Positions 1 through 10,191 are shown, counted from the stretch's first letter. The stretch: 64,000 nt of DNA from Arsenophonus fragariae (GCA_047291315.1 JBDPYZ010000007.1:1-64000); one strand, 5' to 3'. The notes: generated from the sequence alone by a model not told the origin. Numbers and translations are program-made.

Positions 1-2
1 CT

Positions 3-474
3 GCTCCACACGCTATCCCACAAACACTTCCTGAAACGCTACTCCTTGCCGCTGAAATAGCAGAAAAAGTTCAACACCTGGCGTTGGTTAACAAAGAACA
101 AAAAACGGACATCGATAGTCTTAAAAACCTGTTCCAGGTTGGCATGTTACCTGTCCAGTTTTGCAAACAACTTAATGGCGTAAACATTAACCAGGCCAAC
201 CTTTGTCTACAGGAGCGTCATTTTCTCTACGATGCAGAAAAGGATATTTACAAACCTCATGTCTGGCGTGTCCATGCTTATACACGAGATAAATATTTAA
301 CCAAATCGCCCTACATCACTGCAACAGAAACAGTTCAACGCCAGTGTTACCGAATCGTTCTGTTAAAAAAAAGGAGCTTCATGGCTATATCATCAATATC
401 TAAAAAACAAGCTACGGATGAAGAAAGACTGGAACGGTCAATTCACCCAAGACAAATATTATCAAGTTACATAA
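3..474 (+). pseudogene. Phage antirepressor, KilAC domain (5' end cut by window, frameshifted)
   Basis: An open frame enters from the window edge. It contains a KilAC-type C-terminal domain, recognised from FCKQLNGVNINQ followed by a tyrosine/basic segment. Such domains form the C-terminus of phage antirepressors that counter CI-type repressors. In the original frame the protein ends at 491 with an unnatural tail. A one-base shift at the eight-A run (about 366-373) instead gives a typical KilAC ending (WLYHQYL, then KKDWNGQFTQDKYYQVT) and a stop at 472-474. That stop leaves a natural 6-bp gap to the next ATG at 481. I therefore read it as a gene broken, or slippage-dependent, at poly-A. Confidence 0.6.
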
Positions 475-480
475 GAAACA

Positions 481-558
481 ATGATGAATAAGGACGTTAT
501 TATTGCCCGTATTATTGCGGCATCCAAAGATATTTTACCTGCGAAAAAGCCATCATGA
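481..558 (+). CDS. Tiny phage early protein (25 aa)
   Basis: This is a 25-residue ORF starting MMNKDVIIARII. Its stop overlaps the ATG of the next ORF as ATGA, the usual translational coupling in phage early operons. It begins 6 bp after the reconstructed antirepressor stop. There is no recognisable domain, and the support is purely positional. Confidence 0.35.
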   Translation: MMNKDVIIARIIAASKDILPAKKPS

Positions 559-722
559 CGCTGAAAGATAAATATCTTTTAGCCATACGCCAATTCAAGC
601 ATACAAAGCCCTATTTTATGGCTTTAATAAAGAAAAAACTTGAACTGTATAACGCCTATCGTCGCCATCGTAGGGCAATACAGGCACTACTCAAATATCA
701 ATCAAAGAAAGCTGACGAATAA
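555..722 (+). CDS. Small basic phage protein (55 aa)
   Basis: A 55-residue, Lys/Arg-rich protein begins MTLKDKYLLAIRQFK and overlaps the upstream ORF by ATGA. The composition (many K, R, Y, L) suggests a small helical nucleic-acid-associated protein, but I recognise no family. The coupled position in the early operon is the main support. It reads without interruption. Confidence 0.45.
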   Translation: MTLKDKYLLAIRQFKHTKPYFMALIKKKLELYNAYRRHRRAIQALLKYQSKKADE

Positions 723-779
723 AGACAGTATCCTACAAATCAATCACATCTGAATATCAATAACTTAAGAGCTAACAAT

Positions 780-914
780 ATGAACCAGCTCAAATAGCAA
801 GAGCTTCGCTATCGTTTAAATAGTGAGGGCTTCTATCAGAAAGAATCCATAAAAATTATCCCCACCTTGCTAATCATCGCGTTGGCAAGCCTCGTTTTAC
901 TGTTAGCAAGATAG
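780..914 (+). pseudogene. Small phage membrane protein, amber-interrupted
   Basis: From ATG 780 the frame reads MNQLK, an in-frame TAG at 795-797, then QELRYRLNSEGFYQKES, a hydrophobic stretch (IIPTLLIIALASLVLLLAR) and a stop at 912-914. The downstream half is a clear single membrane helix in the same frame as the start. A 44-residue membrane protein split by one nonsense codon is therefore the simplest reading. It lies 8 bp before the next gene of the operon. Confidence 0.45.
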
Positions 915-922
915 GAGGTCAC

Positions 923-1171
923 ATGAATCCTTACGCAATGCAAGATTATTGGTACGAACAACAACAAGAAGTTGCTTATTGGGAAGACAGACTGGATGAA
1001 CAAATCAGCGAACTTGTCCAGCCTGTCTATGACTGCCTTCCTTCCTCAATCATGAGGAAACTCAATAATGAGGATTGGGACGATATCTGGAAGGCGCTGT
1101 TTAACCATTTGAAAAGTGAGCACATACATCTGTACGAAGCTCTTCAAGCACCTAAGAGGAAATATCTATGA
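923..1171 (+). CDS. Phage hypothetical protein (82 aa, acidic)
   Basis: An intact 82-residue ORF is preceded by a strong AGGAGG ribosome-binding site 5 bp before ATG. It is rich in aromatic and acidic residues (YWYEQQQEVAYWEDRLDE near the N-terminus). I do not recognise a family. Its stop overlaps the start of the DUF1071 gene (ATGA at 1168-1171), so the two are probably co-translated. It is one of the few intact genes in this prophage. Confidence 0.6.
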   Translation: MNPYAMQDYWYEQQQEVAYWEDRLDEQISELVQPVYDCLPSSIMRKLNNEDWDDIWKALFNHLKSEHIHLYEALQAPKRKYL

Positions 1172-1917
1172 GCAGCGCAGAGCACACCGAAAAAGAAAAA
1201 AGTTTTCAACAACAAGTTTGGGAAACGCTTTCTGCGATTAACGTTAACGAAAAGATAGAAAAGAAAAACGGCCTCTCTTATCTTTCATGGGCTTGGGCGT
1301 GGGGCGTATTAATGGCGCACTACCCAGAATCCTATTATGTCATTGATGACGTCAGCTATAACAATGATGGCAGTGCCATGGTGTCATTAACGCTCACAAT
1401 CAAACAGAGTGATAACGAATTTTCCCGCAAAATGTGGCTGCCCATTATGGATTACAGAAATCAGGCCATTTCTAATCCTAACTCGGTTGACATCAATAAA
1501 ACCCTCATGCGCTGTTTGACGAAAGCCATTTCGATGTTTGGACTAGGGTTTTACATCTATGCGGGTGAAGATTTGCCTGAACCAGAAAAAATTGTGATAC
1601 AGAAAGAAAAAGCACAGCAAAAAAACCATTATGAGCAGTTAATCAAGGAATTAAAAACGGCGGCACAAGACGGGGTTGAATCAATGAAATCGTATTGGCA
1701 ACAGTTAACACCAGAGGAAACGGAAATCATTGGCGAAAAAAACAAGATGGACATTTATCACAACATCGCAATGAAAAATGAGGCTAATCATGAAACAAAG
1801 AACAGACGAGTGGTTTCAGGTAAGACTGGGGAAGGTCACCGCCAGCAATTTACACAAAGTGTTATCCAAAGGCAAGGGAACAACACAACGAAACTACCTC
1901 ATGCAGTTAGTCTGTGA
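1168..1917 (+). CDS. DUF1071 (Sak3-like) single-strand annealing protein
   Basis: This 249-aa protein contains the block LSYLSWAWAWGVLMAHYP near residues 30-50 and a second block, DINKTLMRCLTKAISMFGLG, near 110-130. Both are characteristic of the DUF1071 family of phage single-strand annealing proteins. Such proteins anneal complementary ssDNA and work with an exonuclease and SSB in phage recombination, which matches the next two genes here (YqaJ exonuclease, then SSB). The 3' end overlaps the start of the exonuclease by about 130 bp in another frame, so the natural C-terminus may have been altered by a late frameshift. The conserved core is complete. Confidence 0.75.
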   Translation: MSSAEHTEKEKSFQQQVWETLSAINVNEKIEKKNGLSYLSWAWAWGVLMAHYPESYYVIDDVSYNNDGSAMVSLTLTIKQSDNEFSRKMWLPIMDYRNQAISNPNSVDINKTLMRCLTKAISMFGLGFYIYAGEDLPEPEKIVIQKEKAQQKNHYEQLIKELKTAAQDGVESMKSYWQQLTPEETEIIGEKNKMDIYHNIAMKNEANHETKNRRVVSGKTGEGHRQQFTQSVIQRQGNNTTKLPHAVSL

Positions 1918-2444
1918 AACCCTTACCGGACAAAGGGAAGAAATAAAAACCAATAATGCCATTGAACGGGGTATCGCTCTTGAGCCTAAAGCCAGAGAAC
2001 GATACTGCCTCAATGAGTTTGATGTCTCTGTCACCAAAAACCGGTTTTGTTCCCCACCCTACTATCGAGCTATTTGGTGCCAATCCTGACGGTTTAGTTA
2101 ATGATGATGGACTTATCGAAATAAAATGTCCCAACACCACCACCCATATCGAAACCATTATCACAGGTAAACCCAAGTACGAATATCTGTTACAAATGCA
2201 TGGGCAAATGATGTGTACAGGCAGAAACTGGTGCGATTTTATCAGCTATGATGACAGACTCCCACCTAATCTTGCCTACTATAAAATCCGGATTATCAAG
2301 GATGACAAACTGGTTAACAAAATTGAACAGACCGTTCAAAGATTTATTAACAAACTCAAATCAGAAATTAACAGCATTAATAAACATGTGGAGGCTCCAT
2401 GGCAAACCAGAACCAGTGTAACTTTACCGGTCGCATCGGTTTAG
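1790..2444 (+). pseudogene. YqaJ-type phage exonuclease, frameshifted
   Basis: The first part (from ATG 1790) reads MKQRTDEWFQVRLGKVTAS, the classic start of YqaJ/lambda-exonuclease-fold recombinases, and runs to the AIERGIALEPKARERY motif. Around 2030-2050 the frame shifts. The rest continues in another frame with the catalytic region NPDGLVNDDGLIEIKCPN (Asp...Glu-x-Lys) and the QMHGQMMCTGRNWCDF block. Both halves together restore a normal exonuclease of about 210 residues. It sits directly after the annealing protein, forming a Red-like recombination pair that is now broken. Confidence 0.8.
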
Positions 2445-2842
2445 AAATACATTATACACAGGGAAAAACGCCCATCGCCGCATTCTTACTCGCTATCAGT
2501 AAATCAAGAAAAAATAATAACGGTCAATGGATTGAAAAGACCACATGGATTAGTTGTAAGGCATTTAAGAAAAAAGCCGAATATATTAATAATCAGGCAC
2601 AAAAAGGCTCTTTTATTCGTACTACGGCAACCTATCAGGAAAATAAATGGACGGACAAATCCGGTCAGCAAAGAACATCACCGGAATTTTTAATCAATGA
2701 CTTTCCAATATTGGGAAACCGGAAAGAAAGAAAACAGCAAGAAAACCAGGATAAAGTTTGGGATATCCCAAATACTAGCCAGACGAACAATAATACGGAG
2801 CTTGAACTTGATTTTGATACTGATACTGATGTGCCCTTTTAA
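2399..2842 (+). CDS. ssb: Phage single-stranded DNA-binding protein
   Basis: This is a 147-aa OB-fold SSB. It begins MANQNQCNFTGRIGLEIHYT and contains a WISCKAFKKKAEYI block, corresponding to the conserved F/W-nucleic-acid face, then a disordered linker. It ends in an acidic tail, DTDTDVPF, equivalent to the D-D-x-P-F tip that recruits partner proteins. It overlaps the exonuclease end and completes the annealing/exonuclease/SSB set. It is divergent from chromosomal SSBs, as expected for a phage copy. The reading frame is intact. Confidence 0.85.
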   Translation: MANQNQCNFTGRIGLEIHYTQGKTPIAAFLLAISKSRKNNNGQWIEKTTWISCKAFKKKAEYINNQAQKGSFIRTTATYQENKWTDKSGQQRTSPEFLINDFPILGNRKERKQQENQDKVWDIPNTSQTNNNTELELDFDTDTDVPF

Positions 2843-2859
2843 ACAGAGGAGAAACCATC

Positions 2860-3036
2860 ATGTGGGTTTTAATCTTTGCCATGTACGCCAGTCCTTACAC
2901 TTCAAGTAACGTAGCCAGACTTCATACACAGAAATTAGACACTGAAACACTATGTCAAATAGCAGTAAAACAATTTGAATAAGAGTTCGAAACCTTCAAG
3001 GATATTAACGCCAAAGCGATTTGTGTTAAGAAGTGA
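2860..3036 (+). pseudogene. Small phage protein (DUF1482-like), ochre-interrupted
   Basis: The ATG at 2860 follows an AGAGGAG ribosome-binding site. The 58-codon frame reads MWVLIFAMYASPYTSS and is interrupted by TAA at about 2980 before EFETFKDINAKAICVKK and the stop at 3034-3036. A homologue at 36708-36884 in prophage B is read through at this position but carries a different nonsense codon elsewhere. Together the two copies give the intact consensus. The family assignment (short exported phage proteins with a terminal Cys) is tentative. Confidence 0.5.
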
Positions 3037-3054
3037 TTACCCCAAGATTCAACC

Positions 3055-3291
3055 ATGAAACTTAACCCGACATTATTAGCTATCAGTACAGCATTTACCT
3101 TTGAGTTAATAGCTGGCCATATTGCCCATGCCTATACAACACCACCCGCAATATTCTCGCAGATCAAATGGGGTCATGAGGGATTGAGAGAAGTACATTT
3201 AGACGAACAAGAGCTGGATATTATCGGCGTACTGATAGTTCCAGCACTCTTGATTTATGTAGCAATATTTATTGATTTTTTGAGAAAATAG
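3055..3291 (+). CDS. Small phage membrane protein (78 aa), copy A
   Basis: An N-terminal hydrophobic segment is followed by a periplasmic-type stretch (YTTPPAIFSQIKWGHEG) and a second hydrophobic helix (IIGVLIVPALLIYVAIFIDFL) at the C-terminus. It is nearly identical to the copy at 37629-37883. That copy has six more residues at the N-terminus (KLLITTLLVISTAF); here those 18 bp are missing, shortening the first helix. The function is unknown. In prophage B the gene is translationally coupled to the methylase upstream. Confidence 0.55.
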   Translation: MKLNPTLLAISTAFTFELIAGHIAHAYTTPPAIFSQIKWGHEGLREVHLDEQELDIIGVLIVPALLIYVAIFIDFLRK

Positions 3292-4370
3292 CTAAAAAGT
3301 AATTACCTCACCTGAATTTATCACACTCAAATTACCAATTTCAAAAGGCAAGGGTTAGCTATTAAAAAATACCAGCTCCAGGCTAGCAAATACCATTAAA
3401 AGTTACGTTGTAATGAAGAAAAATCCTATGAATGAATCGCCTTTTGTTAAAACAAGTGAACTGGCGAAAAGGTACAAAGTTAAAACACACACCATTAGAC
3501 TGTGGGCGGGTAATGGAAAACAACGATGGGAAGGTTTTACGTGCCCTAAATTTAAATCCAATGAGCTTAATTTTGCATGGCTGGATATTCTAGACTGGGA
3601 GAATGGTAAACGATTTGAGTAACCTTATTCCACCAGCGTTGATAAGCTTCTCACTGTTCTTCAAGGTAAGCGTGCGTGTCATAGACCTGCCAAACACCCG
3701 GTAATTTATGGCCTAACATGATTTCAGCAACATGAGGCTAGATTAAATCTGCAACACCTGTTCGCATGGTTTTACGTAAATCGTGAATTAATCAGTTGGT
3801 GTAATTCTCAAATCTATTCACCATTTTTTATTCAGGTCATTGACAAAACTTAGGTGTCCACCTACGCATAAGGATTTACCCTCGTCACGATAAACAAATA
3901 ATCACTGCTATGACTTAATTGTCGCGCGGTTTTAATCAGTTTTTCTGCCGCTGGAATGATGGGACGAATAATAGACTTTTTACTTTTTTCCTGTTTTATG
4001 ACTTTCCGGCACTACTGTCCATAACCCTTTAATGAAATCGAAATCTTTAATTTTCTCTTTTAGCAACTCTCCTATCCGTCAACCAAACAATAGTGCCAGT
4101 TTTATTATCAGGGCGTTTCTGGGGTTATAGTCTGTGGCATCAATTAACGCAAATAATCCCCCTACGTATTCCACAGCGATGAGCTGTTTTGACATAACGT
4201 AAGATCCGCGCACCTACCGCAGGTTTTGATTTTACCACATCCTCTATTAGCGATAGCCAGACATGCAAGTGAGTTTCGTCATGTCGCAGACTCCCAATCT
4301 TGTGAAATACATAAATTTCAAATGACCGTAATATCTCTCCAGCTTTTACCTGTACATCCTTAAGCGACTT
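3081..4370 (+). repeat. 1.29-kb direct repeat, copy A (99%+ identical to 37673-38962)
   Basis: Aligning the two prophage ends at a constant offset of 34592 gives an almost perfect match from 3081 to about 4370. I saw only two differences (3108 A versus G, 4268 A versus G). The tract spans most of the small membrane protein, the excisionase and the 3' two-thirds of the dead integrase. To the left the two prophages differ by about 15%. To the right the match drops sharply at a deletion in copy A. Confidence 0.9.
3413..3622 (+). CDS. Excisionase-like HTH protein, copy A
   Basis: This 69-aa protein has a winged/MerR-like helix-turn-helix (FVKTSELAKRYKVKTHTIRLWA) typical of AlpA/excisionase proteins. 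These direct integrase toward excision or activate it. The start could be the second Met (MNESPF) six codons in. It sits 3' to 3' against the integrase gene, whose end overlaps it slightly. The copy at 38005 is identical. With both integrases dead it probably no longer supports excision. Confidence 0.6.
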   Translation: MKKNPMNESPFVKTSELAKRYKVKTHTIRLWAGNGKQRWEGFTCPKFKSNELNFAWLDILDWENGKRFE

Positions 4371-4655
4371 ATCCCACTAGGTTGCTTCCTAGTCCGCTTA
4401 ACCACTTTAGGATTTCGGTATTGCTCCAATTCGCCACGATAAAAAAGCGCACTGTCACCTGCCTCTTTTAGATTTATGGCCGGATAAGTTCCAATGTCTA
4501 TCCGGTCTCCTTTCCCCTGCCAGCGATAACGATACTGGAAGATCACTTTACCTTTGGGTGTAACCCGAACAGACAAACCATCTCTGTCAGATTTAATCAC
4601 CATTTTAGCTTACGACTTACCATTGACCGCTTTTAACCATGAATCCGTTACCGAC
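3590..4655 (-). pseudogene. int: P4-type tyrosine integrase, copy A (dead)
   Basis: Read on the minus strand, the N-terminal DUF4102 domain is clear (VIKSDRDGLSVRVTPKGKVI, then IDIGTYPAINLKEA). The original ATG has become AAG and a TAA lies before VIKSD. About 53 bp present in copy B are missing near 4370. The catalytic half is broken by many stops that are shared with copy B. The gene therefore lies at the prophage edge with no functional recombinase. Confidence 0.8.
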
Positions 4656-4949
4656 TTTTTATTTCCCCTTGCGTTTTAATTTGTATGATATTTCATGTAC
4701 AAAAATATGTACATAAATTTCATAAAACAAGGATTATAACAGACTGCTAAAAGCAGCTTCCCTCTACCAAGATAGAAAATAAAATAGATATAAAATAATT
4801 AATTAATGATAAAATGTCGGCTATTAACGGTTATTATTGATAGTTTAATTTCATTTTATGATAAAATAATAATATCTGAAATTCTGTTAAATTATACCAA
4901 GACAGGAGACAATATATACCAAACTATTTTAGTCTCGATTAATCTGTCG

Positions 4950-5544
4950 GAAGATACATTAACATAAAAAGTTATTCCCCATATTAACGCACTAAGCCAA
5001 ACTGATAATCCTAATTTCTATTTTATTCCTGCTATTTATGCGCTTTCTTTTTTCATTGGTAGTAAAATTATCTATATTAAACAGCCAATTAGCGATGACG
5101 ACGAAATTATACAGAATGCTCTGCAAACTTTACAAAGGGTAGCAAAAAATTTACTATTCCAGAGGAATAAGTACACTACGTAATTAAAACAGAACCCACA
5201 AAGAAGTGATGCAGGATTTTAAACAACAAATAGTCGATGCTGATGGTATTATTTTTGTTACCACAGAATATAATCGTTCTATTCTTGGCGTATTTAAAAA
5301 TGCCCTAGATCAAGTTTCTCGATCTTATGGAAAAAACGTGTAGGCGCAAAAACCAGCAGGGGTTATCGGAACTTCACCGAGTAATATGGGAAGTACACTA
5401 TCACAACAACATTTAAGAAATGTTTTAACTTTTCTAGATATACCAACACTAAATCAACCAGAAGCTTTTATCCAATGGAATAAGAATAGTATTGATCAAC
5501 AAAGTAATTTGGTGGAAAGAACGAAGATTTTCTTGCAAAAATGA
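4950..5544 (+). pseudogene. NADPH-dependent FMN reductase (YieF-like) relic
   Basis: From 5209 the frame reads MQDFKQQIVDADGIIFVTTEYNRS, then an internal TAG after SYGKNV, then KPAGVIGTSPSNMGSTLSQ and a stop at 5542. The DGIIFVTTEYNRS block, and PAG...GS with its following helix, are typical of the flavodoxin-fold NADPH:FMN/quinone reductases. Fragments of the N-terminal half (NPNFYFIP, SDDDEIIQNALQTLQ) lie in other frames from about 4950. It is a degraded chromosomal gene just outside the prophage. Confidence 0.65.
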
Positions 5545-5848
5545 CTGGATCCTTATATCAATTTTCAAAAAAACAACTCAATTAATTAAATTAATATTCT
5601 AAAGTAAAAGGCTAAATAAATTTTAAAAATAGCCTTTACCCCTCATTAACAACAAAAAGTTATTAATCAAAAATTAAAACTAATTACTTAATATAAAATA
5701 ATCTATAAATTTAATAAATTATACACCTTATTTCTATTGCAATTAAATTCGATTCCCCACAATATCGATAAATTTTACTTGCTTATTTTGCTAATTTCTT
5801 TGGCTAATAAATATTATAAAAAATAAAAAGACCATCTTTGTGAGTAAT

Positions 5849-8800
5849 TTAACTTCTCTCATATAACGACAGATGCAAATTCTGCCGTTGCTTCTGTTTC
5901 AGATCGACTCAATGAAATTGTTGCAATTTATCCTAGCACCCCCCAGCTCCAGTATGCCTGAGCAGAGGATATATGGGGCAGCTAATAATAGAAAAAATAT
6001 TTGGCAAGACACACTAAAATAATTGATATGTAGTCAGAAGCCGGGCCATTGCGACAGTGAATGGAGCCTTGCAAACCGGCGCACTGGTTACCTCATTTAC
6101 CCCATCACAGAAATTATTATCGATGATTCCCACACTTTATAAAATCGCGGGCCAATTACTGCCTTTTGGCTTACATGTCGCCACTCATGCATTTTGTCTA
6201 TTTTTGGCGATCATGCCTATGTAATAGCCGTACGTCAAACGGGTTGTGCCATGCTGTGTGCTAATAATGCGCAAGAAGCACAGAAAATTTTGCCGTCATC
6301 GCACAAATAACCGCACTGAATAGTCGATTGCCGTTTATCCATTTTTTCGATGGCTTTCGTACCTCGCATGAAATTAACAAAATTCATCAAATCTCCGATG
6401 AAATACTGCAAAAACTAATACCTAAACAAGCAATAAGAGAGCATCAACAACGCGCTTTAGTGCCAGAGTTACCCACTATCCGAAGAACCGCTACCAATCC
6501 AGACACCTATTTTCAAGCTCGCGAAGCCATTAATCCTTGGTATCCACAAGCTTAGATACCATGTTGGCCTTTGACAATATTACCGTATCGATCTTTAAAG
6601 ATTATAGCCATCCACATGCTGAGCAAATTATCATTTTAATGGGATCAGCGGCCGGGCCTTGTGAAGATGTTATCGATCAGCTACTGACACAAAATGAAAA
6701 AGTCGGCATAGTAAAAGTTCATCTTTTTCGCACTCTTTCTCCCCAATATTTTCTTAAATGTGCTGCCATTAGCAGTAAAATCTATTGCAGTTCTTAATCG
6801 AACTAAGGATCCGGAGCACAAGTAAAACCGCTTTTCCTTGATATTATGACAGCGTTAGCTGAGTCTTTTAGCCAGGGCCAACGTGATAAGTTACCTAATG
6901 TTATTTCGGGTCGCTATTGCTTGTCTTCAAAAGAGTTTTATCCTGATTGTGTGATTCACCATTTTTCATCAACTTAAACTACAAAAGACCAAAACACGTT
7001 TTACTATTGCCATTCATGATGATGTCACCGGACTTTCTTTACCGATTATTAAAGCACCGCCCTAATACACAGAAATTAGCAGCCTTGTTTTATGGCTTAG
7101 GTAGCGATAGCTCAGTATCCTCAACGAAAAATACGATTAAATTTATTGGCAACCATACCCCTTTATTTCCACAGAGATACTTCGTTTACAACTCTAAAAA
7201 AGCAGGCTGGCTAACTGTTTCACATTTACGTATTAACCAACATTCTTTCTATTCATCATATCTTATTAAGCAGACTGATTTTATCGGTTATCATCAGTGA
7301 TAATTTATCCACAAATACCAGTTGATTGAAAAATTAAAACCAAGTAGTATTTTTAAATCAATAGTCCTTATAAATTTGATCAAATCTGGCATCATTTACC
7401 TCAAGAATTCCAATATCTGTTACGGCAAAAACAAGCACAATGCTATACCATTAATGCTTATCAAGTCGCCCGACAATGCCAATTGGGTAGCCTGTGCTTT
7501 TTTCTATTTGACGCAACTATTGCCTATGTCTGAAGCTGAACAGCGATTAAAAGAAGCAATTACCCAGAGTTATAGCGAAAAAGGGGCCAATATCGTTGAA
7601 AATAATATTAACACAGTTGATCTTACCATCAAGGCAATAGAAAAAATCAATTTACAGGAATTGATATCACCAGCTTTTACCGATCTTCTACGGTAGCTCA
7701 TGATGTCCCTGATTTTGTAAAAAGGTTACTGCTACAATGATCACCAGATTTAGGTGATGCACTACCCGTGTCAGTGTTTCCACCTGATGGAAGCTGGCCA
7801 ACAGACACGACAAAATGGGAAAAACTCAATATCGCCGAAACAATCCCTATCTGGCAACCTAACCTTTGTAGCCAATGTAATTATTGCGTTGCTGCCTGTC
7901 CTAATTCCGCTATTCGTGCAAAAGTAACTTCTGCCGAAATACTGGAAACTGCGCCGCTTAGCTTACCCTCTTTAGCCGTTAAATCTCGAGGTATGCGAGG
8001 ACTCAATTATATCCTACAAATAGTGCCGGAAGATTGTACCGGTTGTAATCTTTGTTATGAAGTTTGTCCGGCAAAATCCATAAATCCACACAATCAATAT
8101 GCAACCACTTCTTGAATATCTAATAGAGGAAAATAAATTTCAATTTTTTCCTGCAAATTTCCGATATTGCTCTACATCAACTAGAGAGTATAGATATTCG
8201 TATTTTACAATTAATTACACCGTTATTTGAATATTCAGGTGCCTCAGCCCGGTTGCGGTGAACCCCCTTATATAAAATTACTGACTCAGTTATATAGTGA
8301 CAGACTATTGATTACTAACACCACTGACTGTTCATCTATTTATGGTCGTAATCTCCCGACAACTCCCTATGCCAAAAATAACGAGGGACGCGGGACGCTT
8401 TGGGCAAATTCCCTGTTTGAGGATAATGCGGAATTTGGCCTAGGATTTCGTTTAACATTAGAACAGCATAAAAAAGAGTCTATCGTCTGCTAAATGGTTT
8501 AGCTGAACAATTACCGATCACACTAATTAATCAACTAAAGAATGATTCTTTATCTATTGAGATAAAGCGTCAATTAATTAATCAGTTGCAACCATTACTG
8601 GATAATATCAATACCGTTGAAGGTCAACAATTAAGCACCGATACTCACATTTGATTGATAAATCAGTATGGATCATTGATTGTGATATGGTTGGGCCTAG
8701 GATATCGGTTATGGTGGCTTAGATCATATACTCAATAGTGGTGAAAATATCAATGTTCTGGTTTTAGATACGCAATGCTATTCCAACACCGGTGGCCAGC

Positions 8801-9302
8801 AATCAAAAACGGTCCCATCAAGGCTGTGATTAAGTTTGGTCAAAATTGCAAACAAAAAACCCCGTAAAGATATGGAAATAACCATGATGATGTATGGACA
8901 TGTATTTGTGCTCAAAATCGCTATTGGTGCCCAAATGAACCAACCTGTTAAGGCGATTTAGGAAGCCTTTAGCCCATCACTGATTATTGCTTACAGCCCT
9001 TGTGAAGAGCATGGCTATGATCTGGCGTATAGGCATGAACAAACCAAACAACTAACAGCAGCTGCATTTTGGCAGTTATATCCTTTTGATCCACAACGTA
9101 GTCAGGCAGGAAAACTTGCTTTAATACTTGACTCAAAAGCACCGACAGCATCGTTGACTGATATCTTACAAAAAGAGTAGTGCTTCTCTCAACTAACCAG
9201 ACAATCACCTGAACAAGCGGAAATACTGGAAAAAAAGCAAAGATAGCAGCACAAAAGCGTTACACTTTGCTTGAATTACTTGCCAAACAGGAGACTAACT
9301 AA
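5849..9302 (+). pseudogene. nifJ: Pyruvate:flavodoxin oxidoreductase, degraded
   Basis: About 3.45 kb still spells out nearly the whole of NifJ in pieces. These include the N-terminal TDANSAVASVSDRLNEIVAIYPSTP, the FIHFFDGFRTSHEINKI and DTYFQAREAINPWY blocks and two ferredoxin motifs, CSQCNYCVAACP and CTGCNLCYEVCP, at 7868-8070. The thiamine-domain VLDTQCYSNTGGQ and the terminal LAKQETN followed by TAA at 9300 are also readable. Several frameshifts and stops separate the pieces. The intact enzyme oxidatively decarboxylates pyruvate and reduces flavodoxin, using three [4Fe-4S] clusters. Its loss fits the decay of the isc operon further on. Confidence 0.93.
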
Positions 9303-9410
9303 GATAGCCATAGGTCACAATCCTTTTGATTAAAAAGAGCGCTGAACAATAAAGCCGCTTATCAATTTAGCCCTTTATTAACGTTAACTAATTGTCAATT
9401 ATTAACTCAT

Positions 9411-9828
9411 TTACCGTTTAGGAATAATTAATACCTGTCCAGGATAAATTTTATTTGGATCTTTCGAAATCGGCTTATTTGCTTCAAAGATTGGCATCAC
9501 CATAAACTTTTTTCGAAACAGCACTCAACGTATCACCCGCTACCACCGTGTAATGCTGAACATAAACACTACCAGCTGCAGTATGGTCTTAAACCTTTTC
9601 GACACCAGCAAAATTGCCGAGAGCAACCAAAATCTTATTTTTTATGTCAGCAACAATATACCTTCAACAGAAACGGTGACTTACCATTACCATTGACCTG
9701 TTCGGCCCCTTTCTTGATCCATAATGAATCAAGATGTTCTCTCAGTTTTTTTCTTTATCATCTTTAGTCGCCGTAGCAGGATCCCATAATTTGTCAACGG
9801 CGCTTTTTAAGAAATCAAATAATCCCAT
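9411..9828 (-). pseudogene. kbp: Potassium-binding BON-LysM protein, frameshifted
   Basis: On the minus strand, ATG at 9828 starts MGLFDFLKSAVDKLWDPATA, the conserved start of Kbp/YgaU. A one-base loss after KDDKEK shifts the frame. The C-terminal LysM domain is readable as AGDTLSAVSKKVYGDANQ and ANKPISKDPNKIYPGQVLII. The intact protein is a small cytoplasmic K+ sensor of about 150 residues. At least two frame changes and one stop make it a pseudogene. Confidence 0.8.
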
Positions 9829-10053
9829 ATAACCTCTATCACTTATCACTAAGTTTTGAGGGAATAAATCTAAACCTCAATCTATTAGATAATAAATAAA
9901 GCGCTTTAACCTGCAAGCTATTACTTATTTTACTGCATTTTACCTAATAGTTTTTAAAGCAAATAAATATATCTATATGTTAATTATTGTAGGATGATTT
10001 GAGCATTTTCGCCAAAGTTAGGCAGAAAAGCATTGTTGATCAATCAATACCGA
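9829..10053. other. AT-rich intergenic stretch
   Basis: Between the kbp relic and the tRNA cluster I see only AT-rich DNA with no open frame, RNA-like fold or conserved protein fragment. Confidence 0.5.
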
Positions 10054-10129
10054 TGGTGGGTCGTACAGGATTCGAACCTGTGACCAATTGATTAAAAGTC
10101 AACTGCTCTACCGACTGAGCTAACGACCC
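10054..10129 (-). tRNA. tRNA-Lys (TTT)
   Basis: A 76-nt cloverleaf on the minus strand starts GGGTCGTTAGCTCAG and carries anticodon loop CTTTTAA (TTT). It has a T arm GGTTCGAATCC and an encoded CCA end. The acceptor stem GGGTCGT/ACGACCC is perfect. It corresponds to lysV, which lies beside valU-valX-valY next to gltX in E. coli. Confidence 0.97.
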
Positions 10130-10191
10130 TACTTATAGCAAAATATATCATAAACAACTTAAACAAAATAATGCTTTATTTTTTGAATGAA

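Larger units (their letters stand above)
1..4850. mobile_element. Prophage A, right-hand remnant
   Basis: The window opens inside a decayed prophage. Reading rightward there is an antirepressor tail, several tiny early genes, a DUF1071 annealing protein, a YqaJ exonuclease, an SSB, a small membrane protein and an excisionase-like HTH protein. A tyrosine integrase on the opposite strand closes the element. Homology to the right end of prophage B stops near 4850 (near 39500 in B), so I place the boundary there. The left part lies outside the window. No attachment core could be identified by eye. Confidence 0.8.
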
